64,000 nucleotides of DNA from Jiangella asiatica (GTDB taxonomy: Bacteria; Actinomycetota; Actinomycetes; Jiangellales; Jiangellaceae). This document shows positions 1 to 9,423 of this stretch, one piece after another. Within the stretch, counting starts at the first letter, position 1. Every line of letters begins with the position of its first letter. Under the pieces are notes generated by a model. It saw nothing but the letters and a program-made list of their open reading frames with translations. It was not told the DNA's origin and made no database searches. A program made the position numbers and the translations under genes. The stretch is from NCBI RefSeq assembly GCF_004349065.1, contig NZ_SMKZ01000007.1, positions 1-64,000 on the forward strand. Reading direction: 5' to 3'.

Positions 1-291
1 GGCCGCCTCGACGAGGTGGTAGCCGCCCGCCGCCGCGGTCTCGAACGTGGCGAGCGCGGCTGCAAGCCACGGGCCCGTCGGCACCGCCGCGAGAGGTGTC
101 GCCGCGACCGAGGCCGGCTCGGGCGCCGGCACGTCGGCCGGCGCGCCGGCGATGTCGAGCAGGCCGTCGGGCAGGACCCCGCAGACGGTCACGTCGTCGG
201 GAAGCTCCCACGGGTCATAGCTGACCCACGCGCCGGTCCGCGGGTCACGAGCGACCAGCGGAGCAGCATCCAAGACGGCTTCTTCGAACAT
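1..291 (-). CDS. DUF222/13E12-repeat HNH endonuclease-like protein, N-terminal part
   Basis: The minus strand is open from an ATG at 291 to the window edge, giving the first 97 residues of a longer protein whose 3' end is outside. It begins MFEEAVLDAAPLVARDP and contains a run close to LAAALATFETAAAGGYHLVEA. That resembles the entry to the DUF222 domain of actinobacterial 13E12-repeat proteins, which usually end in an HNH nuclease domain that cannot be seen here. These families are commonly multi-copy and of unsettled function. The assignment rests on a short N-terminal similarity recalled from the family, so it is tentative. The overlapping plus-strand frame is Arg-rich and looks like a shadow. 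Confidence 0.45.
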   Translation of the reverse strand, partial: MFEEAVLDAAPLVARDPRTGAWVSYDPWELPDDVTVCGVLPDGLLDIAGAPADVPAPEPASVAATPLAAVPTGPWLAAALATFETAAAGGYHLVEAA

Positions 292-412
292 GTGAACGAC
301 TCTACCCGACCCCACCGACAACGTCGATCTCGCACCGAGCAGCCGCCCGAGCAGCCGCCTCGTGGCAGAGAACCCGTGACGACGCCGGCGGCGGCTGGCT
401 AGCGTCGCGCTC

Positions 413-1450
413 ATGAGCGGACACGCGATCATCGTCGGGAGCACGGGGCAGATCGGCCGCGCCAGCGTCGAGGCGCTGCTGAGCGCCGGCTGGGCGGTCA
501 CCTCCCTGCACCGCGGCACCACCACGCAGCCGGCCGACTGGCCGGAGCGAGGCGTCGTCGAGGTCCGCGCCGACCGCGCCGACCTGCTGGCCGCCGTGCG
601 GCAAGCGGGCGGTGCGGACGTCGTCGTCGACACCGTCGCGTATGACGACACGCACGCCCGGCAGCTGCTCGACCTGGCCGGCGACATCGGCTCCGCCGTC
701 GTGATCTCCAGCGCGTCCGTGTACACCGACGACTCCGCCCACTCGCTCGACGAGGCCACCGGCGTCGACGACTTCCCGGACTTCGACGGCCCGGTCGTCG
801 AGACACAGCCGACCGTCCCGCCCGGCACCGCCACCTACTCGACCGCCAAGGTGCTGCTGGAACGGACCCTGCTCGACGATGGACGGCTGCCGGTCACGGT
901 GCTGCGCCCGTGCGCCATCCACGGCGTCGGCAGCACCAGCCCGCGGGAGGTGTGGCCGCTGCTGCGCGCCCTGGACCGGCGGCCGGCCATCCCGCTTGCC
1001 TACCGGGGCGAGAGCCGGTTCCACACCACGAGCGCCGTCAACCTGGCCGAGCTGATCCGGGTCGCCGCTGGGCAGCCGGCCAGCCGCGTCCTCAACGCCG
1101 GCGACCCGGAGCCGCCCACCGTCGCCGAGATCGTCGGGGCAGTCGGTGCCACCGTGGGCCACGAGCCGGAGCTCGTCCTCCTGGACAAACCGTCGACCGA
1201 CGGGGTCGGGCGGACGCCGTGGTCGGTACCGCGCCCGTTCTTGGTCGACATGGGCGCGGCCGAGCGGGAGCTGGGCTACGCACCGGCGGCCCGCTACGCC
1301 GACGCCGTCGTCGAGACCATCGCGTGGCTGCGCGACCGGCTGGCCAAGCGGCCGTGGCGCGCCGCGTTCCCGCTGCTCGAGACGTACTACGGCGACCTGA
1401 TGCAGAACTACGACGCCGAGGACGCGCTGCTGGCATCGCGGCGGAACTGA
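413..1450 (+). CDS. NAD-dependent epimerase/dehydratase family protein
   Basis: The 345-residue protein is a cytosolic Rossmann-fold oxidoreductase of the extended SDR (epimerase/dehydratase) type. The N-terminus IIVGSTGQIG gives the GxxGxxG dinucleotide-binding turn, around residues 6-13. A serine pair (ISSASVY, near residue 100) and a later YSTAK, around residue 144, match the S...YxxxK catalytic arrangement of the family. The ATG at 413 lies only a few bases after the preceding region and has no clear Shine-Dalgarno sequence, so the message may be leaderless. It converges on cca, and its 3' end overlaps the small ORF at 1408-1581. The substrate is unknown; a nucleotide sugar is typical of the family. 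Confidence 0.85.
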   Translation: MSGHAIIVGSTGQIGRASVEALLSAGWAVTSLHRGTTTQPADWPERGVVEVRADRADLLAAVRQAGGADVVVDTVAYDDTHARQLLDLAGDIGSAVVISSASVYTDDSAHSLDEATGVDDFPDFDGPVVETQPTVPPGTATYSTAKVLLERTLLDDGRLPVTVLRPCAIHGVGSTSPREVWPLLRALDRRPAIPLAYRGESRFHTTSAVNLAELIRVAAGQPASRVLNAGDPEPPTVAEIVGAVGATVGHEPELVLLDKPSTDGVGRTPWSVPRPFLVDMGAAERELGYAPAARYADAVVETIAWLRDRLAKRPWRAAFPLLETYYGDLMQNYDAEDALLASRRN

Positions 1451-1581
1451 CGCGCCAGGACCCGCCAGCCGAGCAGGAACAGACCGAGGAACACGGTGGC
1501 GACCACGACGAAGGACACCGCAGTGCCCTGACCCGACGGCACCAGGGCGGCGTCGAGGACGATTGCTCGACCGGTCTTCAC
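1408..1581 (-). CDS. Small single-pass membrane protein, translationally coupled to cca
   Basis: This is a 57-residue ORF starting at GTG 1581-1579, which overlaps the cca stop codon as GTGA, a standard coupling arrangement. AGAGAG lies about 8 nt upstream. It predicts one strong membrane helix, around residues 24-43 (TAVSFVVVATVFLGLFLLGW), followed by a basic segment RVLARQFRR, so the C-terminus would be cytoplasmic. Codons between the two flanking genes end almost entirely in G or C, as expected for real coding sequence here. It runs 43 nt into the antisense end of the epimerase gene. No family is recognised. A later GTG at 1542 would also keep the helix. Confidence 0.5.
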   Translation of the reverse strand: MKTGRAIVLDAALVPSGQGTAVSFVVVATVFLGLFLLGWRVLARQFRRDASSASSAS

Positions 1582-3041
1582 GCCGAGCTCTCTGGCTGCT
1601 CGGACCACCAGCGCAGCAGCTCGGCGCGGGCGGCCTCCTCGTCGAGGACACCGTGGTCGAGCCGGACCTCCAGCAGGTGCCGGTACGCGCGGCCCACGAC
1701 CGGCCCGGGCGGGATGCCGAGGATGCTCATGATCTGGTTGCCGTCGAGGTCCGGCCGGATGGCGGCCAGCTCCTCCTCCTCGGCCAGCCGCGCGATGCGG
1801 TCCTCCAGGCTGTCGTACGAGCGCTGCAACGCCTGCGCCTTGCGGCGGTTGCGGGTGGTGCAGTCGGCCCGGGTCAGCACGTGCAGCCTGGCCAGCTCGT
1901 CACCGGCGTCGCGCACGTACCGGCGGACCGCCGAGTCGGTCCACTCGCCGCCTCCGTAGCCGTGGAAGCGCAGGTGCAGCTGCGTGAGCAGGGCGACGCT
2001 GTCGACGACGGCGGACGGGTAGCGCAGCGCGGTGAGCCGCTTGCGCGCCATCTTGGCTCCGACGACGTCGTGGTGGTGGAAGCTGACGCCGCCGCCGCTC
2101 TCGAACCGGCGGGTCCGCGGCTTGCCGATGTCGTGCAACAGGGCGGCCAGCCGCGTCACGAGGTCCGGCCCGCCGCCGGGCAGCCGGTCCTCCAGCTCGA
2201 TGGCCTGCTCCAGCACGGTGAGCGAGTGCTCGTAGACGTCCTTGTGCCGGTGGTGCTCGTCGATCTCCAGCCGCAGCGCCGGCAGCTCCGGCAGGACCCG
2301 CTCGGCCAGGCCGGTGTCGACCAGGAGGGTCAGCCCGGTCCGCGGCCGCGGAGACAGCACCAGCTTGGACAGCTCGTCGCGGACCCGCTCGGCGGAGACG
2401 ATGTCGATGCGCTCGGCCATGTCGCTCATCGCCGCCACCACCTCCGGCGCGACCGCGAAGTCCAGCTGGGAGGCGAACCGCGCCGCACGCAGCATCCGCA
2501 GCGGATCGTCGGAGAACGACCGCTGCGGCGTCCCGGGCGTCCGGATGACCTTGCGGCCGAGGTCGGCCAGGCCACCGTGGGGGTCGACGAACTCGCGTCC
2601 GGGCAGCAGCACCGCCATCGCGTTCACGGTGAAGTCGCGCCGCACGAGATCGTCGGTGATGGACGTGCCGTACTCGACGGCCGGCTTGCGCGTGGTGCCG
2701 TCGTAGCTGTCGGCGCGGTAGGTTGTGATTTCGATCTGGAAGCCGTCCTTGTGCGCGCCGATGGTGCCGAACTTCTGGCCGACGTCCCAGATGTTGTCGG
2801 CCCAGCCGGACAGCAGCCGCTTCGTCTGCTCCGGGTGCGCGGACGTGGTGAAGTCGAGGTCCTGACCGAGCCGGTCGAGAAGCGCGTCCCGGACCGACCC
2901 GCCGACCAGCGCCAGCTCGTGTCCGGCGGCACGGAAGCGCGCGCCCAGCTCGTCGGCCACCGGAGCGATGCGCAGCAGTTGCCGCACCGCCTGCCGCTGG
3001 GCCTTCGAGAGCACGTCGGTCGCTTCCTTCGGTTCGGTCAC
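1578..3041 (-). CDS. cca: CCA tRNA nucleotidyltransferase
   Basis: This enzyme adds or repairs the 3'-terminal CCA of tRNAs from CTP and ATP. The head domain shows LVGGSVRD, near residue 48, followed by the metal-binding DLDF, typical of class II polymerase-beta-type nucleotidyltransferases. An HD phosphohydrolase motif (LLHDIGKPRTR) follows in the second half, as in the actinobacterial subfamily, and the 487-residue length fits that family. I place the start at GTG 3041 (VTEPKEATDV). The longer in-frame ATG at 3107 would add a Gly/Arg-rich stretch reaching almost to the divergent NUDIX gene. cca is read away from the murJ operon, as in mycobacteria. Confidence 0.93.
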   Translation of the reverse strand: MTEPKEATDVLSKAQRQAVRQLLRIAPVADELGARFRAAGHELALVGGSVRDALLDRLGQDLDFTTSAHPEQTKRLLSGWADNIWDVGQKFGTIGAHKDGFQIEITTYRADSYDGTTRKPAVEYGTSITDDLVRRDFTVNAMAVLLPGREFVDPHGGLADLGRKVIRTPGTPQRSFSDDPLRMLRAARFASQLDFAVAPEVVAAMSDMAERIDIVSAERVRDELSKLVLSPRPRTGLTLLVDTGLAERVLPELPALRLEIDEHHRHKDVYEHSLTVLEQAIELEDRLPGGGPDLVTRLAALLHDIGKPRTRRFESGGGVSFHHHDVVGAKMARKRLTALRYPSAVVDSVALLTQLHLRFHGYGGGEWTDSAVRRYVRDAGDELARLHVLTRADCTTRNRRKAQALQRSYDSLEDRIARLAEEEELAAIRPDLDGNQIMSILGIPPGPVVGRAYRHLLEVRLDHGVLDEEAARAELLRWWSEQPESSA

Positions 3042-3143
3042 GACGCACCAGGGTACGGCTCCCAGCCGGGTGCCACCCAACCGCGGCCCGCCCGCCCGGC
3101 GGAGCATCGCGGCTCATGGGAGCAACCCGGCTACTCTGGGCGT

Positions 3144-3716
3144 ATGCCCGGCTCGCCGCCTACGCCAGCCGACGGCTCGCACCACCGGCGACGTCGGGGA
3201 CCGAGGCGTCGGCGGAAGTCGGCTCGGCCCAGGCTGCGCACCGTCCGGGAGACCTCAGCGGGTGGGCTCGTCGTGGACGACTACGAGGACGCCTCCGCGG
3301 TGGCTCTCATCGGCCGGATCGACCGCCGCGGCCGGATGGAATGGGTGTTGCCGAAGGGACACGTCGAGGCAGGTGAAACTCCGGAGCAGGCTGCGGTCAG
3401 GGAGGTATGGGAGGAAACTGGGCTGCAGTCCAGGGTCGTCACGGCGGTCGGCGACATCGACTATTGGTTCGTTGCGGACAATCGGAGGATCCACAAGACG
3501 GTGCACCACTTTCTCCTGGAAGCGACCGGCGGGAGCCTGAGCACCGACGACGTGGAGGTGAGCGACGTGGCATGGGTGCCGCTGGACGAGCTGACCGAGC
3601 GGATGCGCTATGCGTCCGAGCGGCGACTGGCCCGACGGCTGCGCGAGCTGCTGCCAGCGGCGCGGGACCTCGAGACCACACACGACACCGCTCGACACCG
3701 AGAGGAGACGCCGTGA
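3144..3716 (+). CDS. NUDIX hydrolase (MutT4-like)
   Basis: The 190-residue protein hydrolyses a nucleoside diphosphate linked to another moiety. The Nudix box is complete: G-x5-E-x7-REVWEETGL with the usual U-G ending, around residues 75-97 (GHVEAGETPEQAAVREVWEE). A very basic N-terminal tail (HHRRRRGPRRRRK) precedes the fold. The ATG at 3144 is the first start in the 100-nt divergent gap with cca. It matches mutT4 in position, being the gene before the DUF6049 gene, and its stop overlaps that gene as GTGA. The true substrate is unproven; oxidised nucleotides are the usual suggestion for this position in mycobacteria. Confidence 0.88.
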   Translation: MPGSPPTPADGSHHRRRRGPRRRRKSARPRLRTVRETSAGGLVVDDYEDASAVALIGRIDRRGRMEWVLPKGHVEAGETPEQAAVREVWEETGLQSRVVTAVGDIDYWFVADNRRIHKTVHHFLLEATGGSLSTDDVEVSDVAWVPLDELTERMRYASERRLARRLRELLPAARDLETTHDTARHREETP

Positions 3717-5890
3717 CGTTCCGGCGCCTGCTCCTGGTGCCGGCCGCGGTGGTGACCGCCGTGCTGGCACCCGCCGTCGCGGCGGCGGCGACCACCGCGA
3801 CCGCCACCGTGCCCGCCGCGGATCCCGCGCCCGCCGAGGGACCGGCCGCCGTCAGCACGATCCAGGGCGTCACGCCCAGCGTCCTGACCCCCGAGGACGA
3901 GTCGATCACGCTCACCGGCACCGTCCACAACACCGGCGACGTCACGCTCCACAACGTGCAGGCGCTGCCTCGCTTCAGTCGCGTGCCGCTCGACAGCCGC
4001 ACCGACGTGCGCCGGGTCTCCGCCGACCCCGAGGTGAACCCCGGCCAGCGTTACGCCGACGTGCACGACGTCGTCGACGAGTCGCTGGAGCCGGGCGAGG
4101 TGGGCACGTTCTCGCTCGAGATCTCCACCGACCTGCTCTCCTTCGACCAGACGGGCGTCTACACGGTCGGGACCGACATCCGGGCCACCCCCGACGACGG
4201 CGAACGGCTCGACGTGGCCACCTCCCGCACGGTGGTGCCCTGGCTGAGCAGTACCGCCGACCTGCCCACCGTCCCCGTCGGCGTGCTGTGGCCACTCGCG
4301 GCGCGGCCGACGATGATGCCCGACGGCACCCTGCTCGACGACTCCCTCGCCGCCGAGATCGGCCCCGAGGAGTCGCTGAACGGCCTGGTCGAGGCCGGCG
4401 CCGGCGCGCCGGTCACCTGGGCCGTCGATCCCGACCTGCTCGACACCGTCAACGTCATGGCCGAGGGGTACGAGGTCGCGTCGCCGTCCGGTCCGGTCGA
4501 TGGGTCGCGGGCCGACTCCGACGCCGCGCGCGAATGGCGGGAGTCGCTCTCGCAGGCCACCGGCGAGAGCGACCTGTGGGTGCTGCCCTATGCGATGCCC
4601 GACGTCGCGGCGCTGGCCGGCTCCGATCCGGGCCTGGCCACCGAGCTGACCGCGCAGGCTACGGCCGCCGCGGACCAGGCCGCCCGGGCCCTCGGCGGCG
4701 GCACCTCCGGTGTCGCCTGGCTCGACGCGGCCTCCGTCACCGACGAGGTGCTCGGTTCGCTCGCCGCGGCCGGCACCGAGACCGTGGTCGTCCCCGGCAA
4801 CGCCGTGGCGGAGTCCGGGGCGCTGGGCGAGTTCCGGGTCGACGACGCCGCCATGCGCGTGGTGGCCACGGACCTCGGGCTCAGTGACGCACTCACCGAC
4901 GCCGGCGCCATCGACGACCCGCAGGCCGCCGCCGTCGATCTGCGGCAGCGGTGGCTCGCCGAGACCGCGATGGTCGCCATGGCCGCGGCCGCCGAGGACG
5001 TCGAGCCGTCGCTCCTGGTCGCCGCGCCGCCGGTTCGCTGGCGACCGGATCCCGCCGTCGCGCTGTCGGTGATCGAGACCTGGACGACCATCCCGTGGGT
5101 CGAGACGTTCGACGTCTCCCAGCTGGACCAGACCGGGGAGCGCGAGAGCTTCACCCCTGATCCGGCCGAGGACGCCAACTTGCTGCCCGCGGCGAACGTC
5201 GACGCCACCGCGGCGCTGCACGAGGACGCCGCCCACTACGCCAGCCTGCTCGCCGACGACGACGGCGTCACCGACGCCCTCACCCTGGCCACGCTCCGCT
5301 CCGCGTCCACCGGCTGGCGCGACGACCCCGTCGCCGGCGCCGCCTACGCCGCGGCCATCACCGACGACCTCGACGCGCAGTTCTCGCGCATCACCGTCAC
5401 CGTCCCGGAGTCGGTCACGCTGTCCAGCCGCACCGGGTCGTTCCCGCTGACCATCACCAACGAGCTGTCCGAGCCGGTCAACGTGACGCTCGACATCCAC
5501 TCCACCAACGTCGACCGCCTGCGCGTCGAAGAGGTCGAGCCGACCCTCGTCCAGCCGGGCGAGCGGCAGCAGGTCACCGTCACCGCGGAGGCCGCCGCCA
5601 ACGGCCGGGTGCCCATCGCCGTCCGGCTCACCACCGCCGACGGCACACCCATCGGCCCGGCCCAGCCCACCATCGTCAACGCCACCGACTACGGCACAAT
5701 CGGCTGGATCATCGTGGGCGCCGCCGGTGCGCTGTTCGCCGCCGCGATCGTCCGGCGGACCCTGCGCAAGGGCCACCGCGACGATGATGACGCCGTCGAC
5801 GACGACCCCGCCGACCGGCCCGTCCCGCCGGACGAGCCCCCGCGAGGCTCGTCGCACGACCCGTCGCCGGCCCAGGAGGTTACTCGGTGA
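3713..5890 (+). CDS. DUF6049 family exported membrane-anchored protein
   Basis: This is a 725-residue protein of the family found just before murJ in Actinobacteria (Rv3909 position). The N-terminus has a signal peptide (RRLLLVPAAVVTAVLAPAVAAAA). A long extracytoplasmic region carries Ig-like/CARDB-like beta segments (TLTGTVHNTGDVTLHNVQ, and later LTITNELSEPVNVTLDI). A C-terminal membrane helix near residue 662 (GWIIVGAAGALFAAAIV) is followed by a basic, then acidic and proline-rich cytoplasmic tail. GTG 3713 overlaps the NUDIX stop, and the gene in turn overlaps murJ, so the three are probably co-translated. The function is unknown. Context suggests a role in envelope assembly alongside the lipid II flippase. 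Confidence 0.9.
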   Translation: MTFRRLLLVPAAVVTAVLAPAVAAAATTATATVPAADPAPAEGPAAVSTIQGVTPSVLTPEDESITLTGTVHNTGDVTLHNVQALPRFSRVPLDSRTDVRRVSADPEVNPGQRYADVHDVVDESLEPGEVGTFSLEISTDLLSFDQTGVYTVGTDIRATPDDGERLDVATSRTVVPWLSSTADLPTVPVGVLWPLAARPTMMPDGTLLDDSLAAEIGPEESLNGLVEAGAGAPVTWAVDPDLLDTVNVMAEGYEVASPSGPVDGSRADSDAAREWRESLSQATGESDLWVLPYAMPDVAALAGSDPGLATELTAQATAAADQAARALGGGTSGVAWLDAASVTDEVLGSLAAAGTETVVVPGNAVAESGALGEFRVDDAAMRVVATDLGLSDALTDAGAIDDPQAAAVDLRQRWLAETAMVAMAAAAEDVEPSLLVAAPPVRWRPDPAVALSVIETWTTIPWVETFDVSQLDQTGERESFTPDPAEDANLLPAANVDATAALHEDAAHYASLLADDDGVTDALTLATLRSASTGWRDDPVAGAAYAAAITDDLDAQFSRITVTVPESVTLSSRTGSFPLTITNELSEPVNVTLDIHSTNVDRLRVEEVEPTLVQPGERQQVTVTAEAAANGRVPIAVRLTTADGTPIGPAQPTIVNATDYGTIGWIIVGAAGALFAAAIVRRTLRKGHRDDDDAVDDDPADRPVPPDEPPRGSSHDPSPAQEVTR

Positions 5891-8800
5891 CGGCCACCCA
5901 AGAGCCATCCCGCAGCTCGGGTCTGCTCGGTTCCAGCGCCATCATGGCCGCTGGGACCGTGGTCTCGCGGCTGACCGGGTTCGCGCGGGCCGCCGTCATC
6001 GCCGCCGCCATCGGCCTGACGGCGGCCACCGCCGACGTCTTCAACGTGCCCAACGTCCTGCCCAACATGATCTACATTCTGGTGGGCGGCGGAGTCCTCA
6101 ACTCCGTGTTGGTCCCGGTGCTGGTGCGGGCCATCAAGAACGACGCCGACGGCGGCCAGGCGTACTCGCAGCGGCTGTTCAGCCTGGCCATCACGGTGCT
6201 CGGCCTGGCGACGGTCATCGCGGTACTCGCCGCGCCGCTGCTCATGCGGCTCATCGTGGACGACCGGTTCCTGCAGCCGGACATGCGGCCGTACTTCGAC
6301 AACATGGTCATGTTCGCCCGGTTCTGCCTGCCGCAGATCTTCTTCTACGGGCTGTACGTGCTGATCGGCCAGATGCTCAACGCCAAGGGCCGGTTCGGCC
6401 CGATGATGTGGTCGCCGATCCTCAACAACGTCGTGGCCATCGCGGTGTTCGGCGTGTTCCTGGGCGTCTGGGGCACCCAGGGGTTCGAGCCGTTCACCAC
6501 CACCCAGACCCTGCTGCTCGGCGTGGGCTCGACGTTCGGCGTGGTCGCGCAGGCGCTGATCCTGATCCCGGTACTGCGCAAGACCGGCTTCTCGCTGCGG
6601 TTCCGTACCGACTGGCGCGGCCACGGGCTCGGCGAGTCGGTCCGGCTCGGCCTGTGGACGGTCGCGTTCGTCGTGGTCAACCAACTGGCCTACCTGGTCG
6701 TCGTCAAGGTGGCCTCGGGTGCCAGCAGCGTCAGCGCGGGCGACGCCGGCGCCGGATACTCCGTGTACGCGAACGCCATGCTGATCATGATGGTGCCGCA
6801 CTCGGTCATCACCGTGTCGCTGGCCACCGCACTGCTGCCCAGGCTGTCCGACCTCGCCGCGGACGGTGAGCTGAACCAGGTCCGCACCAAGCTGATCTCC
6901 GCCTTGCGGATGTGCCTGGCGGTGATCATCCCGCTGGGCGCGCTGATGGCGGCGCTGGCGTTCCCGCTGACCGCCATGATCTTCGACTACGGTTCGGCCG
7001 GCGGGCAGACCGATCGACTGGCGTTGACGCTGGTCGTGCTGATGCCAGGGCTGGTCGCGTTCACCGTCCACTACCTGGTGCTGCGCGGGTTCTACGCGCT
7101 GCAGGACACCAAGACGCCCTTCTACACGCAGATCTGGGTGTCGGCGGTCATCATGGTCGGCGCGGTCGGCGTCGCCGTCTTCGCCCCCGGCGACCAGTAC
7201 GTCACCATGGCGTTGGCCGGCGGATACAGCGTCGGCTACCTGATCGGCGCCATGGTCGGTGTCCACCGGCTGCAGCGCCGCATCGGGTCGCTGGCCGGCG
7301 GCGAGCTCGTCCAGCACGTCATCCGGCTGGTGCTGCACTCGGCCATCGCCGCCGCATTGGCGTGGCTGGTGTGGCGCGGCTGGAGCTCGCTCGGCGCACT
7401 CGACGCGCTGCCCTCGATGATCGTGCGGCTGGTCGAGCTGATCGTCGGTGGCACGGTGGGGCTGGTGACGTTCATCGGCCTGGCCTACGCGTTCCGGGTC
7501 CAGGAGATCCGGCGGGCCGTCGCCCTGGTGCTGGCCAAGCTGCGCGGCGACACCGCGCCGTCGATCGCCATCGACCCCGGCGACCTCCTGGAGGACACCG
7601 CCGAGTACCAGCTGCCCGCCGAGACCGGCACGCTGAGCATCTTCCGCCGCCCCATGGACCCCGGCATGACGTCGGAGTTCTTCCTCGACGAGACCCTGCC
7701 CGGCGTGCCGAGCTTTTTCGACACCACGGCCCACACGCATCGCGACCGAACCAGTTCGATTCGCCCTACCATGGAAGTGGACGGGGGTCGCGACGGTGCG
7801 AGGGCTGCCCAGCCCCTTGCCGGCACCCACGCGGGTCCCTCGGCGGAGGCGATGCTGGACCAACGCGGGCCGCTCCCGGGGCAACGGCGCACGGTCGCCG
7901 GTCGCTACCGGTTCGAGCGCCTGCTCGACGACTCCGACGGTGTCCAGTCCTGGCAGGCGGTCGACGACGTCCTACGCCGTGCCGTCTTCGTCCAGGCGAT
8001 CGCCTCCAACGACCCCCGCGCGCCCGGGTACGCCACCGCCGCCCGGGTCTCCTCCACCGTCTCCGACCCACGCTTTTTGCGCATCCTCGACATCGGTGCC
8101 GACGACGTCACGTACGTCGTGCGCGAGTGGACCCCGGGTCAGAGCCTCGCCGCGCTGTTGGCCAGCGGGGCGTTCCACCCCGAGCAGGCGGCCGCGGTCG
8201 GCCGTGAGGTGGCCGAGGCGCTGTCCGCCGCGCACGCCCAGGGCCTGGCGCACCGACACCTCGACCCCAGCCTGGTCTTCGTCACCGCGGACGGCTCGGT
8301 CAAGATCGCCGGGCTGGAGACGGAGTACGCCCTGCGCGGTCCCGCCGCGGTGCCGGAGGAGCTCGGCGACCCCGGCCAGTTCGACCCCTCCGGCCGCCCC
8401 AACCCGGCCGAGCTGGACGCCATCGGCATCGGTTGCGTCCTATATGCGGCGCTGACCGCGCGCTGGCCCACCGGTGGCGTCGAAGGGCTGCCGCCCGCGC
8501 CGCTGATCGACGGACGGCTCGCATCGCCGCGGCAGGTGCGGCCCGGCGTCCCCCGTCACCTCGACGCCGTCACCGACCGCTCCATCGGGCACGCCCGCCG
8601 TCACCACGCCACGCCGCTGGTCACGCCCGTCGCCGTCGCCGCGGAACTGGCCGCCGGTGCCCGACCGCAGCGCGCCGTCATCACCGAGCCGGCCCGGTTC
8701 ATGGAGCAGCCACCGGCCCTGCTCGACGAGCCCGGGACGCCCCCTCCGCCGAGCCGCATCGAGCAGCGGCGCGAGCGCCGCCGCTCCGGCCGCACCGCCC

Positions 8801-9423
8801 GGCTGCTCGGCGTCATGGCCGCGATGCTGCTGCTGGTCGGCGCCACCCTGGTGGGCCTGCAGCTGCTGCTGGGCGCCATCGACGATGCCGGCGACGACGA
8901 GTCCACGCCACAGCCATCGTCGTCGGCCTCCGCCACGACGTCGCCGGAGGAGGAGACCCCCGCCGCCGAGCCCACGCCGCTCGCGCTCGCCGCGGCCACC
9001 GACTTCGACCCGTTCAGCGACAACGGCCAGGAGAACCCGAGCGACGTCGACAACGTCCTCGACGACGACCCTGAGACCGCCTGGACCACCGTCAACTACT
9101 ACGACCCGATGGAGCTGCAGAAGCCCGGCGTCGGGCTGTACCTCGATCTGGGGGAGGCCGTCGACGTCCGCGAGCTGCGGCTCGCGCTGCTCAGCGCCGA
9201 CGCCGACTTCGAGATCAGGGTCGCCCCCGCCGATGCCGGCGAGGCGCCATCCGATCTCGACGGCTGGACGGCGGTGGGTTCCGTCGAAGGCGCGGAGCAG
9301 AATGTCACGCACACGCTTGACGAGGCCGTCAGCACCCGGTACGTCCTTGTGTGGTTCACTCGGTTGCCCCTGGATGGCGGCAACTACCGAGGTGGTATCG
9401 CCGAAGCGGAGGTATTGGGGTGA
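5887..9423 (+). CDS. murJ: MurJ lipid II flippase fused to a pseudokinase and an extracellular discoidin-like domain
   Basis: This 1178-residue protein has three parts. Residues 1 to about 555 are the multi-span MviN/MurJ flippase (SSAIMAAGTVVSRLTGFAR). Residues about 675-870 form a kinase-like domain. A membrane helix near 971-995 leads to an extracellular, discoidin-like domain at 1030-1178 (VDNVLDDDPETAWTT). The kinase part lacks the VAIK lysine (VFVQAIAS), has HRHLDPSLV where HRDLxPxN is expected, and has no DFG (KIAGLETEY), so it is a pseudokinase, as in mycobacterial MviN. GTG 5887 overlaps the DUF6049 stop. No credible internal start splits the ORF: GGAGG near 7850 is too close to the next ATG. 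Confidence 0.93.
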   Translation: MTATQEPSRSSGLLGSSAIMAAGTVVSRLTGFARAAVIAAAIGLTAATADVFNVPNVLPNMIYILVGGGVLNSVLVPVLVRAIKNDADGGQAYSQRLFSLAITVLGLATVIAVLAAPLLMRLIVDDRFLQPDMRPYFDNMVMFARFCLPQIFFYGLYVLIGQMLNAKGRFGPMMWSPILNNVVAIAVFGVFLGVWGTQGFEPFTTTQTLLLGVGSTFGVVAQALILIPVLRKTGFSLRFRTDWRGHGLGESVRLGLWTVAFVVVNQLAYLVVVKVASGASSVSAGDAGAGYSVYANAMLIMMVPHSVITVSLATALLPRLSDLAADGELNQVRTKLISALRMCLAVIIPLGALMAALAFPLTAMIFDYGSAGGQTDRLALTLVVLMPGLVAFTVHYLVLRGFYALQDTKTPFYTQIWVSAVIMVGAVGVAVFAPGDQYVTMALAGGYSVGYLIGAMVGVHRLQRRIGSLAGGELVQHVIRLVLHSAIAAALAWLVWRGWSSLGALDALPSMIVRLVELIVGGTVGLVTFIGLAYAFRVQEIRRAVALVLAKLRGDTAPSIAIDPGDLLEDTAEYQLPAETGTLSIFRRPMDPGMTSEFFLDETLPGVPSFFDTTAHTHRDRTSSIRPTMEVDGGRDGARAAQPLAGTHAGPSAEAMLDQRGPLPGQRRTVAGRYRFERLLDDSDGVQSWQAVDDVLRRAVFVQAIASNDPRAPGYATAARVSSTVSDPRFLRILDIGADDVTYVVREWTPGQSLAALLASGAFHPEQAAAVGREVAEALSAAHAQGLAHRHLDPSLVFVTADGSVKIAGLETEYALRGPAAVPEELGDPGQFDPSGRPNPAELDAIGIGCVLYAALTARWPTGGVEGLPPAPLIDGRLASPRQVRPGVPRHLDAVTDRSIGHARRHHATPLVTPVAVAAELAAGARPQRAVITEPARFMEQPPALLDEPGTPPPPSRIEQRRERRRSGRTARLLGVMAAMLLLVGATLVGLQLLLGAIDDAGDDESTPQPSSSASATTSPEEETPAAEPTPLALAAATDFDPFSDNGQENPSDVDNVLDDDPETAWTTVNYYDPMELQKPGVGLYLDLGEAVDVRELRLALLSADADFEIRVAPADAGEAPSDLDGWTAVGSVEGAEQNVTHTLDEAVSTRYVLVWFTRLPLDGGNYRGGIAEAEVLG

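Noticed and set aside
302-1651. Long minus-strand ORF over the epimerase
   Set aside because: It is low-complexity Arg/Gly/Asp sequence typical of a shadow frame; the real plus-strand gene has clear family motifs.
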